A DNA stretch of 64,000 bases from Acidobacteriota bacterium (GCA_003166795.1 PMUS01000068.1:1-64000), one strand, 5' to 3'. Counted from the stretch's first letter, positions 9,024-18,139 are shown. The notes: generated by a model not told the origin, from the sequence alone. Program-made: numbers and translations.

Positions 9024-9581
9024 ATGACGCTGCTTAACCGAATTGTCCTTGCGCTCCCGTGCATCGTTCTTGCGCTTGCGGGTTGTTCCGGTACCCCTCC
9101 CCCCAATCCTCACTCTGTCGCGCTCGCTGTGAGTCCTTCTTCTACGATCGTCGCTGCGGGATCCACCACGACGTTTATTGCAGTGTTTACGCCTAGTCGG
9201 CCCGCAGGGGGCTCCTTGACTTGGGCGATCACTCCCGCAACCGGGGGAACGATCACCAGTAAAGGTGTCTACACGGCTTCCGGAACGGTGGGGCAATACA
9301 CCGTTGTCGCGACCTGGACCGCGTTCAACCTGGCGAAAAACGGCACTTTCAACAGTTCGGCGTCGGTCGAAATCCTTCCGGTGCCGCAATTGGACGCGGT
9401 GCTCAACCCCGACATGGTAGAGGCCTCGGGCGCCGCGCAGAAGAATCACGCGATTCAGAACGCTGTGGTAATCGGTCAAGCTTTCCCCTTTCTGATTTCA
9501 GCAGATCCCAGCGGCAATATCGAAGTTCAAAACGGCTTCTCGCCTCCGGTAGAGTGCCCGGATTCCAGCACCGTTTGTTAG
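9024..9581 (+). CDS. Ig-like domain lipoprotein
   Basis: Secreted lipoprotein of about 185 aa. A signal peptide (MTLLNRIVLALPCIVLALA) ends in the lipobox LAGC, followed by a short Pro/Ser linker and one bacterial Ig-like domain: VALAVSPSSTIVAAGSTTTF, TWAITPATGGTITSKGVYTA, GQYTVVATW. This is the Big_2-type pattern in which GVYTA marks a conserved turn. A C-terminal part of about 60 residues is unrecognised and ends with two cysteines. Start chosen at ATG 9024 because it begins the signal peptide; the frame is open 75 bases further upstream. The collagen-like gene follows after 39 bases, so cotranscription is possible. Function unknown; surface display or adhesion is a guess. Confidence 0.7.
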   Translation: MTLLNRIVLALPCIVLALAGCSGTPPPNPHSVALAVSPSSTIVAAGSTTTFIAVFTPSRPAGGSLTWAITPATGGTITSKGVYTASGTVGQYTVVATWTAFNLAKNGTFNSSASVEILPVPQLDAVLNPDMVEASGAAQKNHAIQNAVVIGQAFPFLISADPSGNIEVQNGFSPPVECPDSSTVC

Positions 9582-9620
9582 CAGCAAGAAGTGTGAATGG
9601 CGTCTGAAGGAGAGAGGAAC

Positions 9621-10718
9621 ATGTGTAATACGTTTCGCGTTCTCGCGCTGGTCTTGATTCTTGGATTCGCTAGCAATGTCTCCGCCCAGGCTCCCGCGCC
9701 GGCTGCCGATCCAGCTCCCGCTCCCGTATTGGCCTATGTGGGCCGATTGAGCGAGTCCAACAAACTCGTAACGGGTGCACGATCCTTCGAGTTTTCGATT
9801 CTCGATTCCAACGGAGACGTATTGTGGACCTCGGGGACGCAAACGTTGACCGTGACGAACGGTCTCTATGGCATCGTGCTCGGGGCTACCGGTATGCCGG
9901 CCCTCCCTGCCTCGCTCACGCTGAAGGCTGATTTGCACCTTCGCGTGCTGGCTGATGGAGTTCAACTTGCTCCCGACGTTCCGCTCGAACCCGCGCTGCA
10001 GGCAAGCGTGGCTTGGGATGTCATTGGCCCATTCTTGGGCGACGTCAGCGGCACGCAGCAAACCATCACGGTCAACAAGCTGCAAGGCACGCCACTCGAC
10101 CTAAATCCGGCGCCCACGGCCGGAGAGATCCTGACTTTCAACGGTACGAATTGGATTGCCGCCGCGGGAGGGCCAGAAACTCAAGGGCCGACCGGACCAG
10201 AGGGCCCAGCCGGGCCGGCCGGTGCCGCGGGAATCCCAGGAGCAACAGGAGCGACCGGGGCGACAGGGGCAACGGGAGCGACCGGAAGCGCCGGCGCCAG
10301 TCCTTTCATTCTCGATGGCGCGAACGCTGTATTTACAACCGGAGCGGTGGGCATTGGCATTGACCCGCCGAACCCCGCAGCCCTTCTGGATTTAACGAGC
10401 ACGACGCAGGGGTTGCTCGTGCCTCGCATGACAACCGTTCAACGGCTGGCTATCGCAACTCCGGCCAACGGATTGATTGTGTACGATACGGACATAAAGT
10501 CCCTGCAAGTTTACGACTCCGTCGGAGTCGCTTGGAACCAAGTCGCTGACACGGCAACAACTGGCTCGGTGACCAACGTGACCGGAACCTCTCCGATCAA
10601 CGTAGCCACCGGCAGCACCACTCCGGCCATCAGCTTAAGCACCGTGCCGGTTACAGCCCCGTCACCGTCAACGGTTGCGCAGCAGAGGTGCTCGTTAAGT
10701 TCGCTGTTGTTGCGGTGA
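9621..10718 (+). CDS. Collagen-like repeat secreted protein, 3' end replaced by rearrangement
   Basis: Exported protein with a signal peptide ending in SNVSAQA, a beta-rich N-terminal domain (about residues 35-170), a short collagen-like Gly-X-Y tract (about 187-228: GPTGPEGPAGPAGAAG followed by GAT repeats) and a C-terminal segment (LLVPRMTTVQRLAI, NGLIVYDTD) of the kind found in phage-tail-fibre-like and cell-surface proteins. Start at ATG 9621 has AGGAGAG upstream. The recognisable protein ends near base 10650 (AISLSTVPV). The last 23 codons read into a segment that codes for an Ig domain on the other strand, so the natural C-terminus appears to have been lost. Confidence 0.7.
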   Translation: MCNTFRVLALVLILGFASNVSAQAPAPAADPAPAPVLAYVGRLSESNKLVTGARSFEFSILDSNGDVLWTSGTQTLTVTNGLYGIVLGATGMPALPASLTLKADLHLRVLADGVQLAPDVPLEPALQASVAWDVIGPFLGDVSGTQQTITVNKLQGTPLDLNPAPTAGEILTFNGTNWIAAAGGPETQGPTGPEGPAGPAGAAGIPGATGATGATGATGATGSAGASPFILDGANAVFTTGAVGIGIDPPNPAALLDLTSTTQGLLVPRMTTVQRLAIATPANGLIVYDTDIKSLQVYDSVGVAWNQVADTATTGSVTNVTGTSPINVATGSTTPAISLSTVPVTAPSPSTVAQQRCSLSSLLLR

Positions 10719-11040
10719 ATACCGCGTAGTAGCTGTGGCTCCCGATCCCGAGGGTCCGCGTGATCGCCGCCGTTCCCGCGGAAGTCAATTGCGCCGTCCC
10801 GATTACCGCCGAGTTATCGCAATACGTCGCCGTGGCATTGCAGAAAGTCACTGTGCCAAGAGTGACCGGCGAGCCGTTGGATACCGCAGCCGTAAAGGTC
10901 ACGGCGGTTCCCGAGGCCACCGAAGAGGACGACAGCGTCAGCGTTGTCGTGGTGACCGCGCTCACCGTCAGCGTCCCATTGACGAACGCGAACGAGTAAC
11001 TCGTTGCCGCGAGCGTGCCCACCGCCGCCGTGATCGGATA
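10651..11040 (-). pseudogene. Inverted fragment of an Ig-repeat protein gene
   Basis: On the minus strand this stretch encodes a clean Ig-like repeat: YPITAAVGTLAATSYSF, FVNGTLTVSAVTTTTLTLSS, SGTAVTFTAAVSNGSPVTLG, GTAQLTSAGTAAITRTLGIG, ending TSTSAAQPLTVTG. The composition is typical of the Ig-repeat gene that starts right after it on the plus strand, and the plus-strand reading through it is an Arg-rich out-of-frame translation. The segment has no start signal of its own and sits between two truncated genes, so it is a rearranged (inverted) piece and not a gene. Confidence 0.75.
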
Positions 11041-11043
11041 AGC

Positions 11044-13344
11044 TTCCAGGACAACGGGACCGAGATCGGCACCGGAAAGCTCGACCCATCCGGCAACGTG
11101 GCTTTCTCCACCTCCGCCCTAACCCTGGGATCACATCCAGTCACCGCAGCTTATGTCGGTGACGTACTCAATGCCGCCAGCACCTCGGCCGTCGTAACCC
11201 AGAACGTGCGCGAGCTGACTCAGAACGCCATCCTCTCCAGCATTAATCCGGCACAGCCGGGCGCTTTGGTGACCCTTACTGCCAGCTTCATTGCTGCTGG
11301 GCCGGGAACTCCTACCGGAACCGTGACCTTCAACGAGGGCGGCACGGTCCTGGGAACCGAAGTGCTTTCCACCACTAGCGGTATCACCACCGCAACTTAC
11401 GCAACCTCCTCGCTCGCTCTAGGCGCGCACTCCATCACCGCGGTGTATGCAGGAGACACGTTGAACGCTCCGAGCACTTCCGAGACGTTCACTCAGGACG
11501 TGGCACAGGTCACCACCGTCGAAATCGCTTCCACCAGCAATCCAGTGGAATTCGGCGGCGCGATAACTCTGACCGCCACCGTCACACCAGCTAACTCCGG
11601 CACGCCGACGGGAGCCCTAGTCTTTATGGAAGGAAGCACAACCCTCGGGACCGAAACACTGAGCGGTTCCGCTACAGCGTCAATTTCGCTCCCGAATCTG
11701 TCGCCGGCGCAACATTCCTTTACCGCCTCTTATGGCGGGGACACCACCAGTGACGCGAGCACCTCCACGGTCTTCATCCAAACGGTTCAGCAGACCACCA
11801 CCACCGCACTCAGCGTGGATGTGAATCCTTCCATTTCCGGAAATTCCATCACCCTCACCGCGACAGTCACCCCCACCGCCTCCGGCACGCCGGCCGGCTC
11901 CGTCGCATTCAATGACGGCAACGTCACCCTCGGCTCGGCGACCGTGAACGCTTCCGGCGTCGCCACCCTGACGACTTCTACTCTAACCGCTGGCTCCCAT
12001 TCTATTGCAGCGGTGTACGCCGGCGACCCGGTGAACCTGTCCAGTACCTCCACCGCGCTTACCCAGAAGGTCAGCCAAAACACCTCCATCATTCTGACCG
12101 CCAGCCGCAACCCCGTGCAGGTGGGAACGATCATTACATTTATCGCGACGGTCGTGCCCGGCACACCCACCGGGACCGTAAGTTTCCAAACTGGAAACGC
12201 CACGCTCGGGACCGTAACGTTAGCTTCCGGAGCTGCGACGTTTGCCACTCAAGGCCTGAACCTGGGCTCTCAATCTATCACCGCGAGCTACAGTGGAGAC
12301 GCCAACAACGCTCCGAGTACGTCCAGCCTCACCTTGACGGTGGTGAGCCAGACGGTCCCGGTAATCACTTGGGCCACTCCTGCGGCGATCTCATTCGGCA
12401 CGGCGCTCAGCAGCACCCAGTTGGACGCCACCGCGAGTGTGCCGGGCACGTTCGTCTACAGCCCGGCAGCAGGAACCATTCCCGTCGCCGGAAGCGATAC
12501 CCTCTCGGTCACCTTCACGCCAACCAACACCGCGGATTACACGACCGCAACCGCGTCGGTGACGTTGATCGTTAATAACAAAACCACTCCCACCGTCAAT
12601 TGGGCTCCTCCGGCGGCGATCGCGTTTGGCACCACACTCAGCAGCACGCAGCTAGACGCCGCGGCGTCGGTGCCCGGCACGTTTGTTTACAGCCCCGCGG
12701 CAGGAACAACTCCTGCTGATGGAACCGATACACTCTCGGTCACCTTCACACCAACCGACACCACCGATTACAATACGGCCACGGCTAGCGTCACATTAAC
12801 GGTCGAGGGTTTCACTCTGAGCGAGAATGGTGTCTCCACTCAGACAGTGACGGCGGGGGGAGCGGCCACCTTTAAATTGACCGTCGCACCCGTTGGATCA
12901 ACAACGTTGCCGTTGGCTGTAAATCTCACAGTCTCGGGCCTGCCGCCTGGTGCGACGTACACTTTTTCTCCCACGGTGATTCCGGCCGGCAGTCCAGCGA
13001 CGACGGTGAATCTGATAATCCAGACGAGCAGCTCGTCGGCGGCGTGGAATACAGAACCTCAAGGGTACGCGCCGCACAGCGGCATGCCGATTTTGCTGAC
13101 ACTACTGTTGCTGCCACTGCTAGGAATGCAGTGGCTCCGTCAGCGAATGCAGACCACGCCGCGCCTGCTCGCCGCAGTGCTGTTCACCGCACTGAGCCTG
13201 GGCGGTGTGGTGGGCTTGAGTGGATGTGCGAGTCGCGGCGGAGACCAGGTTCCTCCCGGAGGCGCAACCTATACCTTGGTCGTGACGGAAACCTGCGGAA
13301 CGTTGACCCATTCGTTCGACCTGACGCTTGTCGTGCAAAAATAG
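11044..13344 (+). CDS. Ig-repeat surface protein lacking its 5' end, C-terminal anchor present
   Basis: About 766 codons of repeats: four to five Ig-like units of about 95 aa (pattern PTGTVTF-GG-LGT ... LGAHSITAVYAGD-NAPSTS), two units of about 72 aa (WA-PAAI-FGT-LSSTQLDA ... DTLSVTFTPT), one divergent unit, then a hydrophobic segment (ILLTLLLLPLLGMQWL), a basic stretch and a second hydrophobic segment with GLSGC, ending in FDLTLVVQK. Coding similarity begins in mid-domain at FQDNGTEIG, directly after the inverted fragment, and no start codon of its own is visible. The frame is open back to 10735, but those residues are not protein-like. It is either a truncated gene or one part of a rearranging locus. 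Confidence 0.75.
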   Translation, partial: FQDNGTEIGTGKLDPSGNVAFSTSALTLGSHPVTAAYVGDVLNAASTSAVVTQNVRELTQNAILSSINPAQPGALVTLTASFIAAGPGTPTGTVTFNEGGTVLGTEVLSTTSGITTATYATSSLALGAHSITAVYAGDTLNAPSTSETFTQDVAQVTTVEIASTSNPVEFGGAITLTATVTPANSGTPTGALVFMEGSTTLGTETLSGSATASISLPNLSPAQHSFTASYGGDTTSDASTSTVFIQTVQQTTTTALSVDVNPSISGNSITLTATVTPTASGTPAGSVAFNDGNVTLGSATVNASGVATLTTSTLTAGSHSIAAVYAGDPVNLSSTSTALTQKVSQNTSIILTASRNPVQVGTIITFIATVVPGTPTGTVSFQTGNATLGTVTLASGAATFATQGLNLGSQSITASYSGDANNAPSTSSLTLTVVSQTVPVITWATPAAISFGTALSSTQLDATASVPGTFVYSPAAGTIPVAGSDTLSVTFTPTNTADYTTATASVTLIVNNKTTPTVNWAPPAAIAFGTTLSSTQLDAAASVPGTFVYSPAAGTTPADGTDTLSVTFTPTDTTDYNTATASVTLTVEGFTLSENGVSTQTVTAGGAATFKLTVAPVGSTTLPLAVNLTVSGLPPGATYTFSPTVIPAGSPATTVNLIIQTSSSSAAWNTEPQGYAPHSGMPILLTLLLLPLLGMQWLRQRMQTTPRLLAAVLFTALSLGGVVGLSGCASRGGDQVPPGGATYTLVVTETCGTLTHSFDLTLVVQK

Positions 13345-13769
13345 GTAGGCGTCGGAAGGTCCTCGGGCAAAACACGCTACGCTGCGAATTCATGCCGCAA
13401 ATTACCTGAAAATGCGGGTTGCTGCTGTCAGTGCAGCAGTAGCATGTCCCCCAGTCCCCGCGGTCGCTCACTCATTTTGATCACGAATCCGCTTCTGAGG
13501 AACCTTCGTCGTCATACGGCTCCGGTTCTTGCGGGAATGATTTCTAGGCCAAGATCTCGGGCTTGTTTACGGAGCCGGGCTTCTAACCTCTGGCGATTCG
13601 GCACTTCGTTCTGCGCGCAGGTGGTCTCATCGTAGTCCTGTCTGGTCGTCACCATGTGGTATTGGATCTTCGCGCAAATCCATTCAAATGATGCCCCTAC
13701 CGCTAGATTGCGCTCTTAAAGGCCACCTGAGTATTTGCAGAAGAGCGGCAAGTCGCGTAGTATCTACGA
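13345..13769. other. Intergenic stretch before tRNA-fMet, nothing recognised
   Basis: Short reading frames here have no family-like features. The promoter of the tRNA should lie in the last 60 bases, but no convincing -35/-10 pair could be singled out. Confidence 0.4.
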
Positions 13770-14092
<323 letters not shown>

Positions 14093-14278
14093 AAATTGCC
14101 GTTCCGTTCAGCGACTTCCGCAAGCGCTGCAACCATCCGAATTGGCAATCTTCGTTTAGTCCAGATACCTGGAGATGAAGCTCGCATTCCGAACTTCAGT
14201 TCGCGGACGCCCTGGGGGGTTGGTTTGTGCATTGATCGTGCCTGGGAAGAAATTCCAAGACTGAGAGATGCTGCAAGT

Positions 14279-14815
14279 TCATGGCGACGCGAGGCTGATC
14301 CCGTATTCCAGGAGCCACGTCTTGATATCCTGCCGTGAGGCGCGAACGAGGCGACCACCCGTGAATCGATCGTCGGCGGAAACTTCGCGAGAAATGAAAG
14401 AAGGAAGCGTCAGTGCGTCAGCGGCGGCTGCCGAATCGAACTCTGCCTCGGCGAGGAATAGACCTTCCAGTGTGTCCTCGAAAACGTCAATGCCGAAAGG
14501 CGGCACGCTGAAACGGACTTTGCTGAGCTTGTTCCCAGGAAGTGGTGCTAGCACGCGAAACTCAGCTTCGGTGAGATACATGCTTGTAATGAAGCCTTGC
14601 TGCCCTCCGCTGGCCGACGCAGAAATCTTCTGAGTGAGCTTAAATGTGGTTGGGCCATCGTCTTCGCTTTGTTTCCTTAAGCGCAGAGCAGTGCCGTCGA
14701 AGTAGTGGTCGGTTATGCGACGAATGCGTACGACATGAGTGTTGTTTGGAAATTGGTCGAGAAGAAAGCGGCGCTCGCGCTCAACCCTAGCGTACTTGTT
14801 GCGCGGCTGCATCAT
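14279..14815 (-). CDS. CYTH domain protein (triphosphate tunnel metalloenzyme family)
   Basis: Compact single-domain protein of about 178 aa matching the CYTH/TTM fold, whose members hydrolyse triphosphates or cyclise ATP inside a beta-barrel tunnel. Recognisable are the N-terminal acidic/basic strand VERERRFLL, the DHYFDGTALRLRKQ strand (family pattern YxD..xxLRxR), FKLTQK, and the acidic FLAEAEF strand near the C-terminus that supplies metal ligands. The classical ExExK motif here reads E-R-E-R-R, with Arg at the Lys position. Start chosen at ATG 14815 (a second ATG follows at once); the frame is open to TTG 14836. Gene context gives no substrate. Confidence 0.75.
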   Translation of the reverse strand: MMQPRNKYARVERERRFLLDQFPNNTHVVRIRRITDHYFDGTALRLRKQSEDDGPTTFKLTQKISASASGGQQGFITSMYLTEAEFRVLAPLPGNKLSKVRFSVPPFGIDVFEDTLEGLFLAEAEFDSAAAADALTLPSFISREVSADDRFTGGRLVRASRQDIKTWLLEYGISLASP

Positions 14816-15111
14816 CCCATTTTGACTGAAAAACAAAATTGAGGGAACAGAGAGTGAAAGGACGGCTCTGGCGTATCGGCAGGAACCCGGAAGTTACCCA
14901 GCTGTGATTCGGCGGCCACCAAAGTGTGACGCGCAACATAGGCGAAGGCCCTTACCGCTTCGTCGGCCAATGTAGGGGCGGCCGGCCAAACTGGTTCGGA
15001 CACTTCCGGTGATGGCGAGTAGGGGCAGGTCGTTCTATGATTTGCTCGCGTTGGTTTGGTTTTCGACGGCGTGGCGGACAGAAGCAGACAAATCAGTTGC
15101 GGAGGATGCGC

Positions 15112-15816
15112 ATGCAAGACCGAAAACGCCTATGGACCTGGGCTCTGCTTTTCCTCGGCGCGTTGAGCCTTAGCGCAGCCCCCATGCCCTCGCGCACGGG
15201 TCTCATGCCTGTTTCACGGGCGAATCTTTGCGTCACGGAAGGGACGATTGATGAATTGCCCGGGGAACGGCTCTCGGTAAATGTTCCCAAGATGCGTGCG
15301 TATCTGAACGCGTTTACGCCGCAATCCGTCGAGGCACACTTCACCTACCTCGGCGCGACAGAAAGCGAAACACGGCTCGGGTCCGGCGAACTTCGTCGCC
15401 AGTTTGGCATCAAGCTGCGCGCGCAGGACGCTTGCAACTTGGTCTACGCGATGTGGCGCATCGAGCCTGAATCGAAGCTGGTGGTTTCGGTGAAGAGCAA
15501 CCCCGGCCAGCACAACAGCGCAGAGTGCGAAAATCGCGGATACCGGAATATCAAGGCTCGCGGCGGCACGCCAGTTCCCGCTCTACGTCCCGGAGACACC
15601 CACGATCTTCGCGCGGAGATGAACGGAGCAGACCTGGAAGTCTTCGCCGACGAGTCGCTCGTTTGGGAAGGTTCTCTGGGGCCCGACGCGCTGGCCTTCG
15701 ATGGGCCGGTCGGGATTCGCTCAGACAATGCGCGTTTACAGATCGAGCTGCGGGCCGGCAAAGCGCAACCCGGACGCACACCTGGATGCCGGTCGGGCCC
15801 GGAGGAATCCGAATAG
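15112..15816 (+). CDS. Secreted protein of unknown function
   Basis: Exported protein of about 234 aa with a signal peptide (MQDRKRLWTWALLFLGALSLSAA). The mature part is beta-rich with patterns such as VEAHFTYLGATESETRLGSG, RQFGIKLRAQDACNLVYAMWR, and a late segment LEVFADESLVWEGSLGPD followed by GPVGIRSDNARLQIEL. The latter resembles the closing strands of concanavalin-like or laminin-G jelly-roll domains (inference). Four cysteines occur in the mature part. Start chosen at ATG 15112 because CGGAGG lies 6 bases upstream. No family was recognised; the neighbours do not suggest a role. Confidence 0.6.
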   Translation: MQDRKRLWTWALLFLGALSLSAAPMPSRTGLMPVSRANLCVTEGTIDELPGERLSVNVPKMRAYLNAFTPQSVEAHFTYLGATESETRLGSGELRRQFGIKLRAQDACNLVYAMWRIEPESKLVVSVKSNPGQHNSAECENRGYRNIKARGGTPVPALRPGDTHDLRAEMNGADLEVFADESLVWEGSLGPDALAFDGPVGIRSDNARLQIELRAGKAQPGRTPGCRSGPEESE

Positions 15817-15883
15817 CTATATGACCGCGACCAACGGAAGGCTTTGATCCTAGAAAACTGACGGCCCCTCCCGGGTTGGCGCG

Positions 15884-16102
15884 CTACTCGTCTGTGTCGT
15901 CTGAGGTATGAGTTGGTCTTGCTGTTCCTTTGACGAAGCAGGAATCACAGACTCTGGTGCCGTCCTTCAGCGTGAAATCAATCCTGCGGCCCGCGTCGAT
16001 TTCGGCACCACATTTTCCACACTCGTCCTGGAGTGGCTTGGCCATGCGCATCGCCATGTTACGCTCGATTACAAGTTCGCGGCGTAGCATATTGCCGGGC
16101 AT
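15884..16102 (-). CDS. Small zinc-ribbon-like protein
   Basis: Short protein with two CxxC knuckles (CGKCGAEIDAGRRIDF and TRVCDSC) separated by about 20 residues, a spacing typical of small zinc ribbons, followed by an acidic tail (TSDDTDE). Function unknown. The start is uncertain: candidates are ATG 16102 (chosen because it does not run into the neighbouring gene), ATG 16090 and ATG 16057. The frame is open to 16174 but that would overlap the small membrane protein gene upstream. Both genes lie in a group of small stress-type genes. Confidence 0.5.
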   Translation of the reverse strand: MPGNMLRRELVIERNMAMRMAKPLQDECGKCGAEIDAGRRIDFTLKDGTRVCDSCFVKGTARPTHTSDDTDE

Positions 16103-16121
16103 CGTAGTGAACGCATGCCGA

Positions 16122-16316
16122 TTAGCCGTGGCCGACCCGGATGTGAGAGAAGGAAGTAAAAAGCCCAAAAACATTCAGAAGCCAAAGTACCGTGCAGATG
16201 ACCACGACAGCATTCAAAATGGACTTGATTGTTCCTTGCATTGGTATGTAAGCGTTGACCAACCAGAGCAGAACACCCACAACAATCAGGACCAGCACTA
16301 TTTGTAGAAGTGGCAT
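16122..16316 (-). CDS. Small inner-membrane protein, Thivi_2564 family
   Basis: 64 aa protein with two hydrophobic helices: LLQIVLVLIVVGVLLWLVNAYI and ILNAVVVICTVLWLLNVFGLF, separated by PMQGTIKS. This hairpin layout, the central WLVN-YIPM and the WLL-VFGL motif match the Thivi_2564 family of small membrane proteins (recognised from memory, function unknown). ATG 16316 has a GGAGG ribosome-binding site about 10 bases upstream. It may be cotranscribed with the zinc-ribbon gene that follows. Confidence 0.75.
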   Translation of the reverse strand: MPLLQIVLVLIVVGVLLWLVNAYIPMQGTIKSILNAVVVICTVLWLLNVFGLFTSFSHIRVGHG

Positions 16317-16745
16317 GACTTACGAACCTCCTTCCTTTCTGAACTCCACCGATGCGATTCGACGGCATGGTAAATAGGCGCCCAGATTTGCGCCATACAT
16401 TGAACGGAGTAGGACTGTCGGAGAGGTCCGTTATGCCGTCCAAGCCGTCCTATCCGGGCAGGATTGGCGCCCAATTTATTTCGCGCTATTCCGCGCTTGG
16501 GGCCGCAGCCCTCACGAATTGACGAGGCTCTTCCGCCGCCGGTTTTCCATTTCCTGGCTCATGGATGGCCGCCCACCGACTTCAACCGCGGCGGCGGAAG
16601 TATTTCCGAACTCGCTGATACAAGTTTTCATGGTCCCGTGCTACCCGTTTCAGCGTATGGCGCTCCTCGCCGGATGTGCTCACAATCGTGGGGACGCAAA
16701 AGGCACGCGCGCTAATACGGCACAAGCCGAACGAGGAGAAATTCG
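16317..16745. other. Intergenic stretch, nothing recognised
   Basis: About 430 bases between two divergent small genes. It should contain both promoters, but no clear -35/-10 pairs, operators or RNA folds were identified, and the short reading frames are not protein-like. Confidence 0.4.
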
Positions 16746-16931
16746 ATGGCAAAGTACGGCAAGGCAGCGGGCAAGAGCGTGGAGCGTGCCGTGCGGCGAG
16801 CGAACCAAGGGAAACTGCGCTCCGGCAAGGGTGGTAAAGGCGGCAGAGTAAAAAGTAGAAAACAAGCCATCGCCATCGGGCTTTCGGAAGCGCGCAAGAA
16901 AGGCGCGAAGGTCCCGCGGAAGAAATCATGA
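16746..16931 (+). CDS. Small basic protein, DUF6496 family
   Basis: 61 aa, highly basic protein (MAKYGKAAGKSVERAVRR ... SRKQAIAIGLSEARKKGAKV). The K/R/G-rich first half and the QAIAIGLSEARKKGAK block are the hallmarks of the DUF6496 family (recognised from memory), small histone-tail-like proteins of unknown function that often accompany stress-response genes. ATG 16746 has GAGGAG upstream. The stop is followed by the remnant of a Gln-rich coding region on the same strand. Confidence 0.7.
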   Translation: MAKYGKAAGKSVERAVRRANQGKLRSGKGGKGGRVKSRKQAIAIGLSEARKKGAKVPRKKS

Positions 16932-16977
16932 CACAGCGACTGAATACTCTTTTTGGACCCGCATACATACCAATTGA

Positions 16978-17334
16978 AGTCGGCAAGACATTCCAGCGGA
17001 AATTGCGCCCTTCGATCCTCGCAACGGCGTTTGCAGCGAAGCAAGTCGCGCCAAGCTGGACAAGAAGTATCAACAGCAGCAGGAAAAACTGAGCACGCGG
17101 CAGAATCAGGAACGGCAAAAACTGCAGCAACAGCAAGATAAGGAACATCAGCAGCTCGCGAAGCGCAACGCGGACGAAGCGGCCAAGCAACAGGTGGAGC
17201 AGAGGCATCAGCAGCAAACGCAACAGCTGGTGCACAAGCACACTCAGCAAACGCAGCAATTGCGGCAGAGACAGCAGCCAGCGCACACGACCGCGCCCAG
17301 AGCTCCCGCGCCGGCTGAGGAGCGTCCCAAGTAG
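16978..17334 (+). pseudogene. Gln-rich coiled-coil coding region without a start codon
   Basis: An uninterrupted frame of 118 codons from just after a TGA at 16975 to TAG at 17334 encodes FDPRNGVCSEASRAKLDKKY followed by a strongly coiled-coil, Gln-rich stretch (QQQQEKLSTRQNQERQKLQQ, HQQLAKRNADEAAKQQ, QQQTQQLVHKHTQQ) and a Pro-rich end. There is no ATG, GTG or TTG in frame upstream, so the gene is 5'-truncated or frameshifted. A 54-codon frame beginning at ATG 16928, overlapping the DUF6496 stop, may be the displaced 5' part. A terminator follows directly, which argues that this was once a real gene end. Confidence 0.6.
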
Positions 17335-17351
17335 GCACATTCGCAGTCAAC

Positions 17352-17390
17352 AACAGGGGTTCGAGGGCACTTAGCCCTGGCCCCTGTTTT
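17352..17390 (+). terminator. Rho-independent terminator
   Basis: AACAGGGG pairs with CCCCTGTT, with an inner AGGGC/GCCCT stem, followed by TTTT. It lies 18 bases after the stop of the Gln-rich frame. Confidence 0.75.
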
Positions 17391-17541
17391 CGCATCTGTT
17401 TTGCTCTCGCGGGAAGTACCGGGCATCTCCCATCGCACTACAGCTAATGCTTGATGGTCCGCACTCGGTGCTACGCCTAGTTTACTCATGGAGACAAAAT
17501 CGGCGATCGCCGACGGCGCGCCACCCAAAAGAGGAGTTGTC

Positions 17542-18114
17542 ATGAATACGAAAACGAACACGCTTAAAGAAGTCTACGTTGACGAACTGCGAGATCTTTA
17601 CAACTGCGAACAACAATTGATCAAAGCGCTCCCCAAGATGGCGAAGGCAGCCACCTCCGAGGAGCTCCGCAGCGGGTTTGAAAGCCACCTCGAGCAAACC
17701 GAAGAGCATGCCAGGAGACTCGAGAAGGTGCTCCAAGGACTGGGAGAGCCCGTGAAAGGAAAGAAGTGCAAGGGCATGGAGGGAATCATCGCCGAGGGAG
17801 GCGAGGTGTTGTCCGAGGACTACGAGGGCGCTGTGATGGACGCGGCGCTCATAACCGCGGCGCAGCGAGTGGAACACTACGAGATCGCGGCGTACGGCTC
17901 GGTGCACGCCTTCGCGATTCTCATGGGAGCGGACGAAGCGGCAAGTATTCTGGAACAGACACTCAACGAAGAAAAGGAAACCGACGAGAAACTGACTGAA
18001 CTGGCGGAAGAAATCAATCCCAAGGCTTTCGCCGTCAAGGATGCTACGGGAGAGAATCAGGGTGAGGAAACCAAGGCGAAGCATAAGACCGCAAAAGCTG
18101 GCGGCTCGCGCTGA
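17542..18114 (+). CDS. YciE/YciF-like ferritin-like protein (DUF892)
   Basis: 190 aa four-helix-bundle protein of the YciE/YciF family, stress-induced proteins with a ferritin-like diiron fold. Typical family blocks are seen: TLKEVYVDELRDLYNCEQQL at the N-terminus, LPKMAKAATSEELRSGFESH, HARRLEKVLQGLG, the middle helix AQRVEHYEIAAYGSVHAFA (Glu and His as metal-ligand candidates) and LNEEKETDEKLTELAEEIN. The C-terminus has a Lys-rich tail (KAKHKTAKAGGSR). Start chosen at ATG 17542, preceded by AGAGGAG; the frame is open 54 bases further upstream. Role in iron or oxidative stress is inferred from the family. Confidence 0.88.
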   Translation: MNTKTNTLKEVYVDELRDLYNCEQQLIKALPKMAKAATSEELRSGFESHLEQTEEHARRLEKVLQGLGEPVKGKKCKGMEGIIAEGGEVLSEDYEGAVMDAALITAAQRVEHYEIAAYGSVHAFAILMGADEAASILEQTLNEEKETDEKLTELAEEINPKAFAVKDATGENQGEETKAKHKTAKAGGSR

Positions 18115-18139
18115 ACGCCCGGTTGGTGGTTTCCTGAAT

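Noticed and set aside
10735-11043. N-terminal 103 codons of the long Ig-repeat frame
   Set aside because: They are very Arg-rich and read across a segment that encodes a clean Ig domain on the opposite strand, so they are not taken as part of the real protein.
11787-12248. Minus-strand frame within the Ig-repeat gene
   Set aside because: It is an antisense shadow of Thr/Val-rich repeats, with no independent start signals.
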